A stretch of DNA of 64,000 nt from Methylobacterium sp. SyP6R (GCF_019216885.1 NZ_JAAQRC020000001.1:4374001-4438000), one strand, 5' to 3'. Positions 1 to 8,552 are shown, counted from the stretch's first letter. The notes: generated by a model not told the origin, from the sequence alone. Made by a program: numbers and translations.

Positions 1-278
1 GGGTCGACGAGCTCCTCGATCATCGACCCCGCCGCATCCTCGATCGAGACCCGATCGGGGGTGAAGCGGGAGCGCCGTCCGTCGCTCCCGAACGGCGCGT
101 GCGAGGCCCATTCGTCGCGCAGGCCCACCGTCACGTCGACCGCATCGAGCAACCCCGCCTTCCCTTTCAGAGCCCAGAGCGCGCCGCCCTGCATGAGATG
201 CGCGCTCATCGTCGAGAATCGGTTCCAGCGTGCGAGGCCGCCATGGGCGTCGAGCATGGTCGCGAGCAAAGTCGTCAT
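1..278 (-). CDS. Conserved hypothetical protein, C-terminus outside the window
   Basis: The first 92 codons are visible, starting with an ATG at 278 and running off the left edge. The N-terminus reads MTTLLATMLDAHGGLARW, followed by a GALWALKGKAG segment. I recall this pattern from unannotated proteobacterial proteins often found beside oxidoreductases, but I cannot name a family or function. There is no signal peptide in the visible part. It follows the carboxymuconolactone decarboxylase-like gene on the same strand with about 160 bp between them, so the two probably share the promoter near 861-888. The start is chosen because the alanine/leucine-rich N-terminus begins directly there and the upstream sequence in this frame has no protein-like character. 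Confidence 0.55.
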   Translation of the reverse strand, partial: MTTLLATMLDAHGGLARWNRFSTMSAHLMQGGALWALKGKAGLLDAVDVTVGLRDEWASHAPFGSDGRRSRFTPDRVSIEDAAGSMIEELVD

Positions 279-439
279 GTCGTCAATCCGCTGTTTGGTG
301 GTCGGCGAGGAAGCGGCTGCTCCCGGCAGTCAGGTCCGCCGTGAGCCCGGACCGTGCGGAAATCGACGCTGGGCCCGGGACCGCGTCGAGGAGGGAGAAG
401 AGCCGCTGGTTCATGGATGAGCGTCCGTTGCGTCCGGGA

Positions 440-787
440 TCAGGCTTCGGCCGAGGCCGCGAAGGCGTCGAGGGCGCGGGTGCCGTAGACGATGGCCGCT
501 CCCGCCCCGAGGCTCGCGGCGCCCCCGAGCGCCTCGGCCAGCTCCGCGTGCGTCGCGCCGAGCTTGCTGGCGGCGTCGGCGTGGACGGTGATGCCGCCAT
601 CGCAGCGCAGCGTCACCGCGACGGCGACCGCGATCAGTTCGCGCACCTCGGCTTCGAGGTGATTGGTCTTCTGCCCCGCCGCGCTCAGTGCGCCGTAGTC
701 CCCGATCGTCTCCGGGCTGAGCTTGGCGAACCCGCCGACACCGGCCGTCACCTGCTGCCGGTAGAGGTTCCAATCCATCATGTGCAT
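440..787 (-). CDS. Carboxymuconolactone decarboxylase (AhpD-like) family protein
   Basis: This is a 115-residue, mostly helical protein of the CMD/AhpD fold. The family includes gamma-carboxymuconolactone decarboxylase and peroxidase-associated disulfide reductases. The signature around residues 50-70 (ELIAVAVAVTLRCDGGITVHA) is clear. The usual CxxC pair reads C62-D-G-G: the first Cys and the downstream His69 are kept and the second Cys is Gly, so AhpD-type dithiol chemistry is unlikely. The start is taken at ATG 787; ATG 781 is equally possible, and an in-frame extension to 832 exists but looks unlike coding sequence. A three-copy CTCACG repeat lies about 75 bp upstream and matches those before iorA and the transporter-kinase gene. 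The substrate is unknown. Confidence 0.8.
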   Translation of the reverse strand: MHMMDWNLYRQQVTAGVGGFAKLSPETIGDYGALSAAGQKTNHLEAEVRELIAVAVAVTLRCDGGITVHADAASKLGATHAELAEALGGAASLGAGAAIVYGTRALDAFAASAEA

Positions 788-860
788 GTCGCTGTTCCCC
801 CGGAGTGCAGCTGGCGGCTCGTCCATGGCCATCAGGGCTAAGCGGTCCGGCGGCCGCGGT

Positions 861-888
861 CGTGAGAGGCGTCGTGAGACGTCGTGAG
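861..888 (-). promoter_or_regulatory. Direct-repeat operator, site 1
   Basis: On the coding (minus) strand three exact CTCACG hexamers occur at 888-883, 878-873 and 866-861, with start-to-start steps of 10 and 12 bp. The same layout recurs at 4041-4068 and 8525-8552, always in the same direction relative to the next gene. Direct repeats near one helical turn apart are what OmpR/SARP-type winged helices bind. This site lies about 75 bp before the CMD-family gene. Binding by the regulator at 5613-8486 is inference. Confidence 0.65.
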
Positions 889-1163
889 GGAGTGTACGGC
901 ACCGCTTCTCATGCCTCTCGGGCGCTCGCAGGTCCGAGGATGGCGGGGCGGATGCGACATCGGCGACCGGCCGGGATCGGCGGGAAGGCCGCGTATCGCC
1001 GAGGACGGATCAAGCGGAGCTGCGACCCGGAATCGTGCCGGGTCAGGCCGACGCGAGCCGGCGCAGCCTCGTTGCGTCGTCACTCCACGATGCGGCATAT
1101 GCCGGGCGCAGGCCGGGCTGCGGCACCTTCATGCCACGGCCTGCACGAGAGCAACGGCCGTGA

Positions 1164-1194
1164 CGCCGACGAGCAGGGATCCCTCCCGTCGGCG
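1164..1194 (-). terminator. Hairpin downstream of iorB
   Basis: CGCCGACG (1164-1171) pairs perfectly with CGTCGGCG (1187-1194), and a smaller AGGGATCCCT palindrome fills the loop. It lies 30 bp past the stop codon of the molybdenum hydroxylase large subunit. No T-run follows, so intrinsic termination is only a possibility. The rest of 889-1224 shows no gene. Confidence 0.3.
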
Positions 1195-1224
1195 TATCGC
1201 TCGAATGTCGGGTCCTGCTGTCGC

Positions 1225-3468
1225 TCAGGCCCCGGCGAGCTTCGTGTTGGCGACCGGTAGCGACCGGATCCGCTGCCCGGTCAGCGCCGCGATGGCGTTG
1301 AGGATCGCCGGGGGCACGCCCGGCAGGCCCGGCTCGCCGACGCCGCCCATCGGGGCGCCGCTCTCGACGATGCGGACATGGACCGCCGGCATGTGCTCGC
1401 GGCGCAGGATCGGGTAGGTGTCGAAGTTCTGCGACTGGCGCAGGCCGTCGCGGTAGACGATCTGCTCGAACAGCACCGAGGAGGTGCCGAGCGCGGCCGC
1501 CGACTCGACCTGCGCCTTCACGATCGCCGGGTTGACGACCGAGCCCGGATCGAAGGCGATCCAGAGATTGTGCACCCGGGCCTCACCGCCCTCGACCGAG
1601 ACTTCCGCGATCGTCGCGGTCTCCGACCCGAAGGGCGAGGCGAGCGAGATACCGCGCGCCCTCCGGCCAGCACCGGCCGCGTAGGGGCCGCGCCGCCAGC
1701 CGCCGGCGAGGTCGGCGACCTCGCGCAGGAGCCGCTGGTGGCGCGGCTTGTCCTTCAGGAGCGTCATCCGGAGTTCGAACGGGTCGTGCCCGCCGGCCAG
1801 CGCCACCTCGTCGAGGAAACTCTCGTAGAAGGTATCGTTCATCGAGTGGCCGACCGAGCGCCAGAACGCGATCGTCACCGGATGGGCGACCTTGGTGAAG
1901 GTCATCCGGCGGTTCGCGATCGCGTAGGGCTTCTCGACGATGCCCTCGACGGCGGAAGGGTCGACCGGCGTCTTCATCAGGGCACCGAAGTAGCGGCCGA
2001 TCGGCCCCTCCCCGACGGTGCGCACCTCGATCGCCGTCGGGTTGCCGGCCGCGTCGAGGGCGGCGCGGAAGCGGCTGAAGCTCAGGGGACGCAGGCCGTC
2101 GCGGGCGAATTCCTCCTCGCGCGACCACAGCACCTTCACCGGCCGGCCGGTCGCCTTCGCGAGCAGGATCGCCTGCGGGAACGGGTTGCCGGACTCGTAG
2201 GGGAAGTGCCGGCCGAAGAACCCGCCGAGCATCGGCGAGTGGATGCGGACCTTGTCCGGCGACAGCCCCGCGACCTTCGCCGAGATGCCCTGGAACAGCT
2301 CCGGCATCTGGTTCGGCAGCCAGACGTCGAGGGTGCCGTCTTGGTTGAAGCGCGCGATCGACGAGGGCGGCTCGAGCTGGGCGTGGGCCAGGTAGGGGGC
2401 CGCGTACTCCGCCTCGACCACCTTGGCGGCACGCGCAAAGGCGCCGGCGGCGTCGCCTTCCGCCTCCGCCGCGTGGCCGGCCTCCGTCGCGCCCTTCAGC
2501 GCCGCGAGCAGCCCGTCGGAGGAGAAATCGGCCGCGACCGTGTCGAGGCCGGTCGCCTTCGGGGCGCTCCAGCGCACGGTCAGCGCCTCGACGGCCTTGC
2601 GCGCCCGCCACCAGCTGTCGGCGGCGACCGCCACCGCCCCGGGGAGGCGGTGGATCGAATGCACGCCCGGCATCGCCCGCACCCCCGCCTCGTTGTCGAG
2701 CCCGACCGGCTCGGTGCCGGGATGCGGCGCGTGCGCCACCGCGGCGTAGAGCATGCTCTCGACCTTCTGGTCGATGGCGTAGACGGCGCGGCCCGTCGCC
2801 TTGTCGCGCACGTCGATCCGGGCCACCGGCTTGCCGATGTAGCGGAAGGTCTTGGGGTCGCGCAGGGCTGCGGCCTCGTTGGGCTTGAGCGCCATCGCGT
2901 CGGCGGCGAGCGCGCCGTAGGCGAGCGTGCGGCCGGATGCGGCGTGGACCACGGTGCCGTCGCGGGTGGTGATCTCGGCCGCCTGCACCTTGAGCCGCGC
3001 GGCCGCCGCGCGCACCAGCATGTCGCGGGCGGTGGCCCCGAGCTGGCGCATCAGCGGATAGCTGGAGCGCGTCGAGAAGCTGCCGCCGGTCATGCGGATG
3101 CCGTTGACCACCGCGTAATCCGGGCCGGGCGGGGCGCACTCGACCACGAAGCGCGCCGGATCGACGTCCAGCTCCTCGCCGACGATCTGGGCCATGCCGG
3201 TGGCGATGCCCTGGCCGCCCTCGACGAAGGGCGACAGGAAGCGGACCGTCCCGTCGGGGCGGATCTCCAGGAAGGCCGGGACCCGGGTGCCGGGCTTTTG
3301 CGCGATCGCGCCGGCGCCCTCGGCGGGTCCCTGCGCCTCCGCCCGGGCGCGGCCGGGCAGCGTGACGGCGAGCACCAACGCACCGGCCGCGGCGCCGATG
3401 AGATGGCGTCGCGAGAGGATCGCGGTGCCGGTGGTGGCCCGGGAGGGCGTGCGCAGGATCTGGTCCAT
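1225..3468 (-). CDS. iorB: Molybdenum hydroxylase large subunit, isoquinoline 1-oxidoreductase beta-like
   Basis: This 747-residue protein belongs to the xanthine dehydrogenase family molybdopterin-binding subunits of the IorB type, which hydroxylate N-heterocycles or oxidise aldehydes with water as the oxygen source. A twin-arginine signal (SRRHLIGAAAG, residues 19-29, then AVTLPGRARAEA) predicts Tat export to the periplasm with folded cofactor. The cofactor-binding segments FVEGGQGIATGMAQI (about residue 85) and LGGFFGRHF are visible. The C-terminal GVGEPGLPG motif carries the conserved glutamate that acts as base in this family. It follows iorA by 13 bp, so the subunits are co-transcribed. 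No cytochrome partner or Mo-cofactor maturation gene is adjacent. The substrate cannot be read from sequence. Confidence 0.9.
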   Translation of the reverse strand: MDQILRTPSRATTGTAILSRRHLIGAAAGALVLAVTLPGRARAEAQGPAEGAGAIAQKPGTRVPAFLEIRPDGTVRFLSPFVEGGQGIATGMAQIVGEELDVDPARFVVECAPPGPDYAVVNGIRMTGGSFSTRSSYPLMRQLGATARDMLVRAAAARLKVQAAEITTRDGTVVHAASGRTLAYGALAADAMALKPNEAAALRDPKTFRYIGKPVARIDVRDKATGRAVYAIDQKVESMLYAAVAHAPHPGTEPVGLDNEAGVRAMPGVHSIHRLPGAVAVAADSWWRARKAVEALTVRWSAPKATGLDTVAADFSSDGLLAALKGATEAGHAAEAEGDAAGAFARAAKVVEAEYAAPYLAHAQLEPPSSIARFNQDGTLDVWLPNQMPELFQGISAKVAGLSPDKVRIHSPMLGGFFGRHFPYESGNPFPQAILLAKATGRPVKVLWSREEEFARDGLRPLSFSRFRAALDAAGNPTAIEVRTVGEGPIGRYFGALMKTPVDPSAVEGIVEKPYAIANRRMTFTKVAHPVTIAFWRSVGHSMNDTFYESFLDEVALAGGHDPFELRMTLLKDKPRHQRLLREVADLAGGWRRGPYAAGAGRRARGISLASPFGSETATIAEVSVEGGEARVHNLWIAFDPGSVVNPAIVKAQVESAAALGTSSVLFEQIVYRDGLRQSQNFDTYPILRREHMPAVHVRIVESGAPMGGVGEPGLPGVPPAILNAIAALTGQRIRSLPVANTKLAGA

Positions 3469-3481
3469 GGGTCGCCTCCCC

Positions 3482-3928
3482 TCAGGCCGCAGCGTGCCGC
3501 ACGGCGGCGGCGATGGCGTTGTAGGTGCCGCAGCGGCACAGGTTGGTCATCGCAGTGGCGATATCGTCGTCGCTGGGCTTCGGCGTCTCGCGCAGCAGCG
3601 CGGTCGCCGCCATCACCTGGCCCGACTGGCAGTAGCCGCATTGCGGCACCTGCGCGGCGATCCAGGCCGCGACCACCTTGCGGCCGACCGGATCGGCCTC
3701 CACCGCCTCGATCGTCTCGACCTTGGCCGCGCCGACCGAATCCACCGTGACCTGGCACGAGCGGGTTGCCTGGCCGTCCATCAGCACGGTGCAGGCACCG
3801 CATTGCGCGATGCCGCAGCCGTACTTCGTGCCGGTCATGCCCAGCGTGTCGCGCAGGACCCAGAGCAGCGGCGTGTCGGGCTCGACATCGACGCGGCGGG
3901 ACTGGCCGTTGATGGTCAGGTCGAACAT
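3482..3928 (-). CDS. iorA: (2Fe-2S) subunit of molybdenum hydroxylase, isoquinoline 1-oxidoreductase alpha-like
   Basis: This is a 148-residue electron-transfer subunit with the two [2Fe-2S] clusters of the family. The plant-ferredoxin-type cluster uses C38, C43, C46 and C58 (CGIAQCGACTVLMDG). The second cluster, in the helical domain, uses C97, C100, C131 and C133 (CGYCQSGQ and CRCGTY). All eight ligands are present and the length is normal. It has no signal peptide and is expected to travel through the Tat system with IorB, whose gene begins 13 bp downstream. Its promoter region carries operator site 2 (4041-4068), 113 bp upstream of the ATG. Confidence 0.92.
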   Translation of the reverse strand: MFDLTINGQSRRVDVEPDTPLLWVLRDTLGMTGTKYGCGIAQCGACTVLMDGQATRSCQVTVDSVGAAKVETIEAVEADPVGRKVVAAWIAAQVPQCGYCQSGQVMAATALLRETPKPSDDDIATAMTNLCRCGTYNAIAAAVRHAAA

Positions 3929-4040
3929 GGCGGACCTCTCCTGAATGGCGAGCGTGGATGGTGGCCAGGGGTCCGAGCGCCCGCGGCCTGCCGGGATCGT
4001 GCGCGTGGAGCCTGTCGTAGGCGCCCTGCCGCGGGGGTGT

Positions 4041-4068
4041 CGTGCGAGGCCTCGTGAGATTCCGTGAG
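4041..4068 (-). promoter_or_regulatory. Direct-repeat operator, site 2
   Basis: On the coding (minus) strand CTCACG occurs at 4068-4063 and 4058-4053 and a one-mismatch copy CGCACG at 4046-4041, with steps of 10 and 12 bp exactly as in site 1. It precedes iorA by 113 bp and lies just past the end of a truncated DJ-1/PfpI fragment. The same spacing and orientation in three places makes a shared regulator likely. Confidence 0.65.
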
Positions 4069-4080
4069 CCGGCGGCTCGA

Positions 4081-4224
4081 TCAGACCTCGTCGCCACCCT
4101 CCGACACGAGGCGGGTCTCGTAGACGCGATCCTTCATCAGGACGTTGGCGGCCTGGAAGACCGCGAGCGCCGCGATCGACATGAGTTGCAGGCCCGGGGC
4201 GACCACAACTCCCACCTTCCGCAT
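4081..4224 (-). pseudogene. Truncated DJ-1/PfpI (GlxA-type regulator) N-terminal fragment
   Basis: A 47-codon frame opens MRKVGVVVAPGLQLMSIAAL and runs to YETRLVSEGGDEV before a TGA. It aligns over its whole length with residues 5-48 of the GlxA-like regulator encoded just upstream, including the VAPG..LM core and the Y-..-LVSEGG strand. A complete protein of this class has about 320 residues, so only the first two strands and first helix of the DJ-1 fold remain. I read it as the relic of a second AraC-type regulator whose remainder was deleted, bringing operator site 2 close to iorA. A functional micropeptide is possible but unsupported. The 4225-4378 gap holds nothing I recognise. Confidence 0.6.
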
Positions 4225-4378
4225 CGGTCCGCCTGCCTGCTGCCGGACCGGACGGGAGGCGGTCGGGCTTGGGCGTATGTTAGACCATCAAGCGAGGGCG
4301 GCAGCGGCGGATCCGGACGTAGACGTCACGATTCCAGACATTCGCGGTCGATCGGACCGGACCATCGGCTTTATCCGG

Positions 4379-5332
4379 TCACAGGGCGGCGACGGAGCCA
4401 GCCCCGGCGCGGACGCTGCGCGGCCCGGCTCCGTAGGCCCGCAGGAACGCCCGGCGCATCCGCTCGCGGTTGGAAAACCCCGTCTCGCGCGCGATCTCCT
4501 CGATCGGCAGGCGGCTTTGCTCCAGCATCAGCTTCGCCGCCTCCAGGCGGATGCGCTCCACCGCCTTGGACGGCGAGGTGCCGGTCTCCGCCCGGAACAG
4601 CCGGGTGAACTGGCGCGGGCTGAGGCAGGCCACCGCCGCCAGCGCCTCGGTCGTCAACGGCAGGTGGAGGTTGCGTCCCGCATAGGCCAGGACGGCCTGG
4701 ATCCGGTCGGTGCGGGCGTCGAGATCGAGGAAGGCCGAGTGCTGCGCCTGGCCGCCGGCCCGACGGCGCTCCATCACGAGGCCGCGGGCCACGCTGACGG
4801 CGAGGTCGCGGCCGTGGTCGTGCTCGATCATTCCGACCGCGAGATCGATGGCGGCCGACATGCCGGCCGAGGTCCAGAGGGTGTCGTCGACGACGTAGAT
4901 CTTGTCGATGTCGAGCCGGCAGGCCGGATAGCGCGCGCGGAACTGCGGCGCGAAATGCCAGTGGGTGGTCGCGCGCCGCCCGTCGAGCAGGCCGGCATCG
5001 CCCAGCATGAAGGCGCCCAGGCACAGCCCGGCGACCCGCCGCGTCGAGCGGGCGGCCGCGCGGAGATGGTCGGCGAGGACGGGGGAGGTCGTCGGCGGAT
5101 TGATACCGGCCGCGACGAGGAGCGTGTCGAAGGCCGCCGGGTCACCGAGCGGCTCGGTGGCGAGGTCGGGGCCGAGGCCGGACCGGATCGGACCGCCGCG
5201 CTCCGACAGCAGGTGGACGTCGTAGAGCGCCGCCCCGGCGTAGCGGTTCGCCACCACGAACGGCGAGGTCACGGCGAGACCCATGAAGTCGAAGTCGGGG
5301 CCGATCACCAGCCCTATACGGCGCGTCGTCAT
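4379..5332 (-). CDS. GlxA family transcriptional regulator (DJ-1/PfpI sensor plus AraC HTH)
   Basis: This is a 317-residue cytoplasmic regulator. Residues 1-180 form a DJ-1/PfpI-like domain (IGLVIGPDFDFMG at the start; AGLCLGAFMLGDAGLLDGRRATTHW in the middle holds the nucleophile-elbow cysteine position and THW segment). Residues 215-315 are a double AraC/XylS helix-turn-helix (TEALAAVACLSPRQFTRLFR, then EEIARETGFSNRERMRRAF). The start is ATG 5332, preceded by a GGAG; an upstream GTG at 5353 is less likely. Relatives control metabolic genes next to them, so the iorAB genes are plausible targets. It is divergent from the STAND regulator at 5613. Confidence 0.88.
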   Translation of the reverse strand: MTTRRIGLVIGPDFDFMGLAVTSPFVVANRYAGAALYDVHLLSERGGPIRSGLGPDLATEPLGDPAAFDTLLVAAGINPPTTSPVLADHLRAAARSTRRVAGLCLGAFMLGDAGLLDGRRATTHWHFAPQFRARYPACRLDIDKIYVVDDTLWTSAGMSAAIDLAVGMIEHDHGRDLAVSVARGLVMERRRAGGQAQHSAFLDLDARTDRIQAVLAYAGRNLHLPLTTEALAAVACLSPRQFTRLFRAETGTSPSKAVERIRLEAAKLMLEQSRLPIEEIARETGFSNRERMRRAFLRAYGAGPRSVRAGAGSVAAL

Positions 5333-5612
5333 CGGCTCCGTCCCCTTTCCCACGTCGCACCATCGGCCCGGGCTCCGGCCGTGGCAAGCATGGCGGCCGG
5401 AAACGAGGTATGATGATTCCCCATGGGAAGGCAGGCGCTCAGGCGGAGGAATGTCCGGAAAGGTGGCATCTACGTCCGAGGACCCGGATGATCGGGGATA
5501 CGGCTGCGCTATGGTGCGCCGGCCGGTTTCGTGCGCAGGGAGTTATCCCCGCCAGGGATGGAGCCGGCGGCGGCTCGGGCGATCGGCGTCGGGCGGATGC
5601 GGGAGCGGCGGC

Positions 5613-8486
5613 ATGACGAAGGCAAGCGACGCCACGGCGGGCCCGCCCGGCGCGGCGCGGCCGGAGATCGTGTTCGGCGTCTTCACGCTGCTCCCCGAGC
5701 ACCGGCGCCTTCTGGCGGGGGAGTCCGCCGTCAAGCTCGGCAGCCGCGCCCTCGATCTCCTGATCCACCTCGCGTCGCGGCCCGGCGAGGTGATCGGCCA
5801 TCGCGAGCTGACGGCCGCCGCCTGGGCCGGGGCGCAGGTCGAGGAGAGCAACCTCCGATTCCAGATCGGGCAGCTGCGGAAGGCGCTCGCCGAGCATGCG
5901 GACGGGGCCGAGTACGTGACGAGCGTGCCCGGCCGCGGCTACTGCTTTACCGCGAAGATGACGCCCGCCGCGTCGGCCCAGCCGGTGCCCATGGTCCGGC
6001 CGGCCGGCGCGCCGCTCCTGCCGCCCGCGCCGTCGAACCTGATCGGCCGGTCCGCCGATGTCGAGATCCTGCTCGGATGCCTGGCGCGCCATCGGCTGGT
6101 GACGGTGGTCGGCACGGGCGGCGTCGGCAAGACGACGCTCGCCGCCGCGGTCATGCATCGGCTCGGCGGCCCTGCCGGGCCGTCGCCGTCCTTCGTCGAC
6201 CTGACGACGCTGGACGATCCCGGCCTGGTGCCGAGCGCCGTCGCCTCGGCCCTGGGCGTTCCGGTCGGATCGGCCGATCCGCTGCCGCAGGTCGTCAAGG
6301 TGCTGGCGGATACGGACGCCCTCCTCGTCCTCGACAATTGCGAGCACGTCATCGATGCCGTCGCGCTCGCGGCCGAGGCCATCCTGCGCGGCGCGCCCGC
6401 CGCGCGCATCCTCGCGACGAGCCGGGAACCGCTCCGGCTGTCCGGCGAGGCCGTCCACCACCTCCTGCCGCTGGCGGCGCCCGTCACCGACGCGGACGAC
6501 CCGCTCGCCTTCGCGGCGGTCCAGCTCTTCTGCGACCGCGCCCGCCTGCAATCGCCCGACCTCGCCCTCGATCCGGCCCAGGCCCGGCTCGTCGGCGAGA
6601 TCTGCCGGCAGGTCGACGGTCTTCCCCTGGCGATCGAACTCGTCGCGGCCCGCATGCGGACCCTGGGTCTCGCCGGCCTCGTCGAGCTTCTGCGCAACGG
6701 CGCCGAGCTCGCCCACCGCAGCGCCGTCCCCCGCCACCGCAGCCTTCAGGCCACCTTCGACTGGAGCTACGCCCTCCTGTCGGAGGCCGAGGCCCGCGCG
6801 CTGCGCGCCCTGTCGATCTTCACGGGCCACTTCTCGCTGAATGCGGCCCTGTCGGTCCTCGACGACGGCACGGACCGGTCCGATCACCTGGAGGTCCTCA
6901 GCGCGCTCGCCGACAAGTCCCATCTCGTGCTGGAGGCGGCACATGGTCCGGAGCCCGCCCAGGGCGGCGCCCGCTACCGCCTGCTCCAGATGACGCGCCA
7001 GTTCGCCCTCCGGAAGCTCCGTGCGGCGGACGAGGAAGCGGGCGTCGCCCGCCGGCACGTCGCCTGCTACGCAGGCCTGCTCGAAGGCGCCCGGGCGGCG
7101 AGCGGGACGCGGCACGGTGGCGACGGGGTGGCGGCCCTCGCCTTCGAGATCGGCAACGTCCGCGCGGCGCTGGTCTGGGCGTTCGGGCCGGACGGCGACG
7201 CGCGAGCGGCGGTCCGGCTCGCTGCCTGTTCCGCGCCTCTGTTCCTGCACCTGTCGCTGCTCGCCGAATGCGTCGATTGGACCGGTCGGGCGCTCGGGGC
7301 GAAGGAATTCGCCGCGCTCGGGCCGAAGCTGCGGCTCGAACTGAAGGCGGCACGCAGCGTCGCCCTGCGCTACACCAGGGGCAACGGCGAGGACGCGCGA
7401 ACCGCGCTCCACGAGGCCCTGGACCTGGCCGAGGCCGAGGGCGATCTCGCCTACCAGATCCGGTTGCTGGAGGGCCTGTACATCTTCGCGCTCCGCCTCG
7501 CGGACTTCAAGGCCGCGATGGCCTATGCGGAGCGCGGCCGCGCCGGAATTTGGCACTCGCTCAGCGATACCGGGCTGGCGACCGGCGACTGGATGGTCGG
7601 CGTCCTCGATCATTTCATGGGGCGTCAGGCCGAGGCGCGTCTGCGCTGCGGGCACGCCCTGCGCAACTTTCCGCTCCAGCGCCGGTCCGAGGTGGTCCGC
7701 TTCGGCATCGACCAGCGCATGCTGGCCCACTGCGCCATCGCCCGCGCGCTGTGGGTACAGGGCCTTCCCGACCAGGCGGCGGCCGCCGTCGACGGGGTGG
7801 TCCGGGAGACCGAGGCGATCGGCCATCCCGTCTCGCTGTGCACGGCGTTGCTCTGGACGGCGCCGGTCGCCCTGTGGTCGGGCGATCTCGACCGGGCGGC
7901 GGAGGCGCTGGCTACGGGGCGGGTGCTGGCCTCGCGGCACTCGCTCGTCCCCTACGAGCTTCTCGCCCGGGCGCTGACCGGGCAGCTCCATGCGCTCCGC
8001 GGCGATCCGGAGAGCGGCGTCGCGCTCCTGTCCGAGGGCCTGGCGGGCCTCGTCGCGGTGTCGCACCTGACGATGAACTCGGCCCTGCAGCTCGCCCTCG
8101 CCGAGGCGCTGATCGAGGCGGGGCGGCCCGGCGAGGCCCTCGCCGAAGCCGGGTCCGCCCTGCTCCGCATCGAGCGCGACGAGGAGGTGACGCTCGTCCC
8201 CGAGGCGTGGCGGATCAAGGGCCGGGCCCTCGCAGCGCAGGAAGCGGACCGGGAGGCGGAGCGTGCGGAGGAGGCGTTCCGCCACGCCCTCCGGATCGCG
8301 CAGGATCAGGGGGCGTTGTCCTATCGCCTCCGAGCCGCGACGGATCTCGCCGAATACCTCTCCCGCCGGGGTCGTGCCGCCGAGGGAGCGGGCCTGCTCT
8401 CGCACGTCTGCGATGCGCTGACGGAGGGCCGTTCCACTCGGGATGTCCTAAGGGCGACGCGGCTTCTCGCGCGCCTGACCGCGTGA
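5613..8486 (+). CDS. OmpR-type winged helix fused to STAND (NB-ARC-like) ATPase, SARP-like activator
   Basis: This 957-residue regulator has an OmpR/PhoB C-terminal-type winged helix at residues 14-110 (VKLGSRALDLLIHLAS, then ESNLRFQIGQLRKAL and the wing SVPGRGYCF). Next comes a STAND ATPase with Walker A GTGGVGKTT (167-175) and Walker B LLVLDN (237-242), then LATSREPLRL, QVDGLPLAIEL and YRLLQMTRQFAL segments. About 400 alpha-helical, TPR-like residues end the protein. It matches the predicted-ATPase/winged-helix regulators common in Rhizobiales, which act as ligand- and ATP-dependent activators. The start is the ATG after GGGAGCGGCGGC; more upstream frames look unlike coding. It has no membrane segment. 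The three nearby direct-repeat sites (861, 4041, 8525) are candidate targets. Confidence 0.85.
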   Translation: MTKASDATAGPPGAARPEIVFGVFTLLPEHRRLLAGESAVKLGSRALDLLIHLASRPGEVIGHRELTAAAWAGAQVEESNLRFQIGQLRKALAEHADGAEYVTSVPGRGYCFTAKMTPAASAQPVPMVRPAGAPLLPPAPSNLIGRSADVEILLGCLARHRLVTVVGTGGVGKTTLAAAVMHRLGGPAGPSPSFVDLTTLDDPGLVPSAVASALGVPVGSADPLPQVVKVLADTDALLVLDNCEHVIDAVALAAEAILRGAPAARILATSREPLRLSGEAVHHLLPLAAPVTDADDPLAFAAVQLFCDRARLQSPDLALDPAQARLVGEICRQVDGLPLAIELVAARMRTLGLAGLVELLRNGAELAHRSAVPRHRSLQATFDWSYALLSEAEARALRALSIFTGHFSLNAALSVLDDGTDRSDHLEVLSALADKSHLVLEAAHGPEPAQGGARYRLLQMTRQFALRKLRAADEEAGVARRHVACYAGLLEGARAASGTRHGGDGVAALAFEIGNVRAALVWAFGPDGDARAAVRLAACSAPLFLHLSLLAECVDWTGRALGAKEFAALGPKLRLELKAARSVALRYTRGNGEDARTALHEALDLAEAEGDLAYQIRLLEGLYIFALRLADFKAAMAYAERGRAGIWHSLSDTGLATGDWMVGVLDHFMGRQAEARLRCGHALRNFPLQRRSEVVRFGIDQRMLAHCAIARALWVQGLPDQAAAAVDGVVRETEAIGHPVSLCTALLWTAPVALWSGDLDRAAEALATGRVLASRHSLVPYELLARALTGQLHALRGDPESGVALLSEGLAGLVAVSHLTMNSALQLALAEALIEAGRPGEALAEAGSALLRIERDEEVTLVPEAWRIKGRALAAQEADREAERAEEAFRHALRIAQDQGALSYRLRAATDLAEYLSRRGRAAEGAGLLSHVCDALTEGRSTRDVLRATRLLARLTA

Positions 8487-8524
8487 CGGGGCCGGGCGTG
8501 CCAGCGCAGCTCGCTTCGTCCCGT

Positions 8525-8552
8525 CTCACGGGATCTCACGAGCCCTCTCGGT
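8525..8552 (+). promoter_or_regulatory. Direct-repeat operator, site 3
   Basis: On the plus (coding) strand CTCACG occurs at 8525-8530 and 8535-8540, and a decayed copy CTCGGT at 8547-8552; steps are 10 and 12 bp as in sites 1 and 2. The segment before the third copy (AGCC) also matches sites 1 and 2 (ACGC, AGGC). It sits 136 bp upstream of the transporter-kinase start and 38 bp past the stop of the proposed regulator gene. Confidence 0.6.

Noticed and set aside
283..414. 43-codon frame between the CMD-family gene and the partial gene at the left edge
   Set aside because: No ribosome-binding site or recognisable motif; length is within chance for this GC content.
1378..3750. Very long open frame on the plus strand opposite iorB
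   Set aside because: It is antisense to a clear molybdenum hydroxylase, is full of Arg/Gly/Ala and shows no domain; GC-rich codons simply avoid stops on the other strand.
5439..8405. 988-codon open frame on the minus strand opposite the STAND regulator
   Set aside because: No motif, low-complexity composition, and the plus frame has complete winged-helix and Walker motifs.
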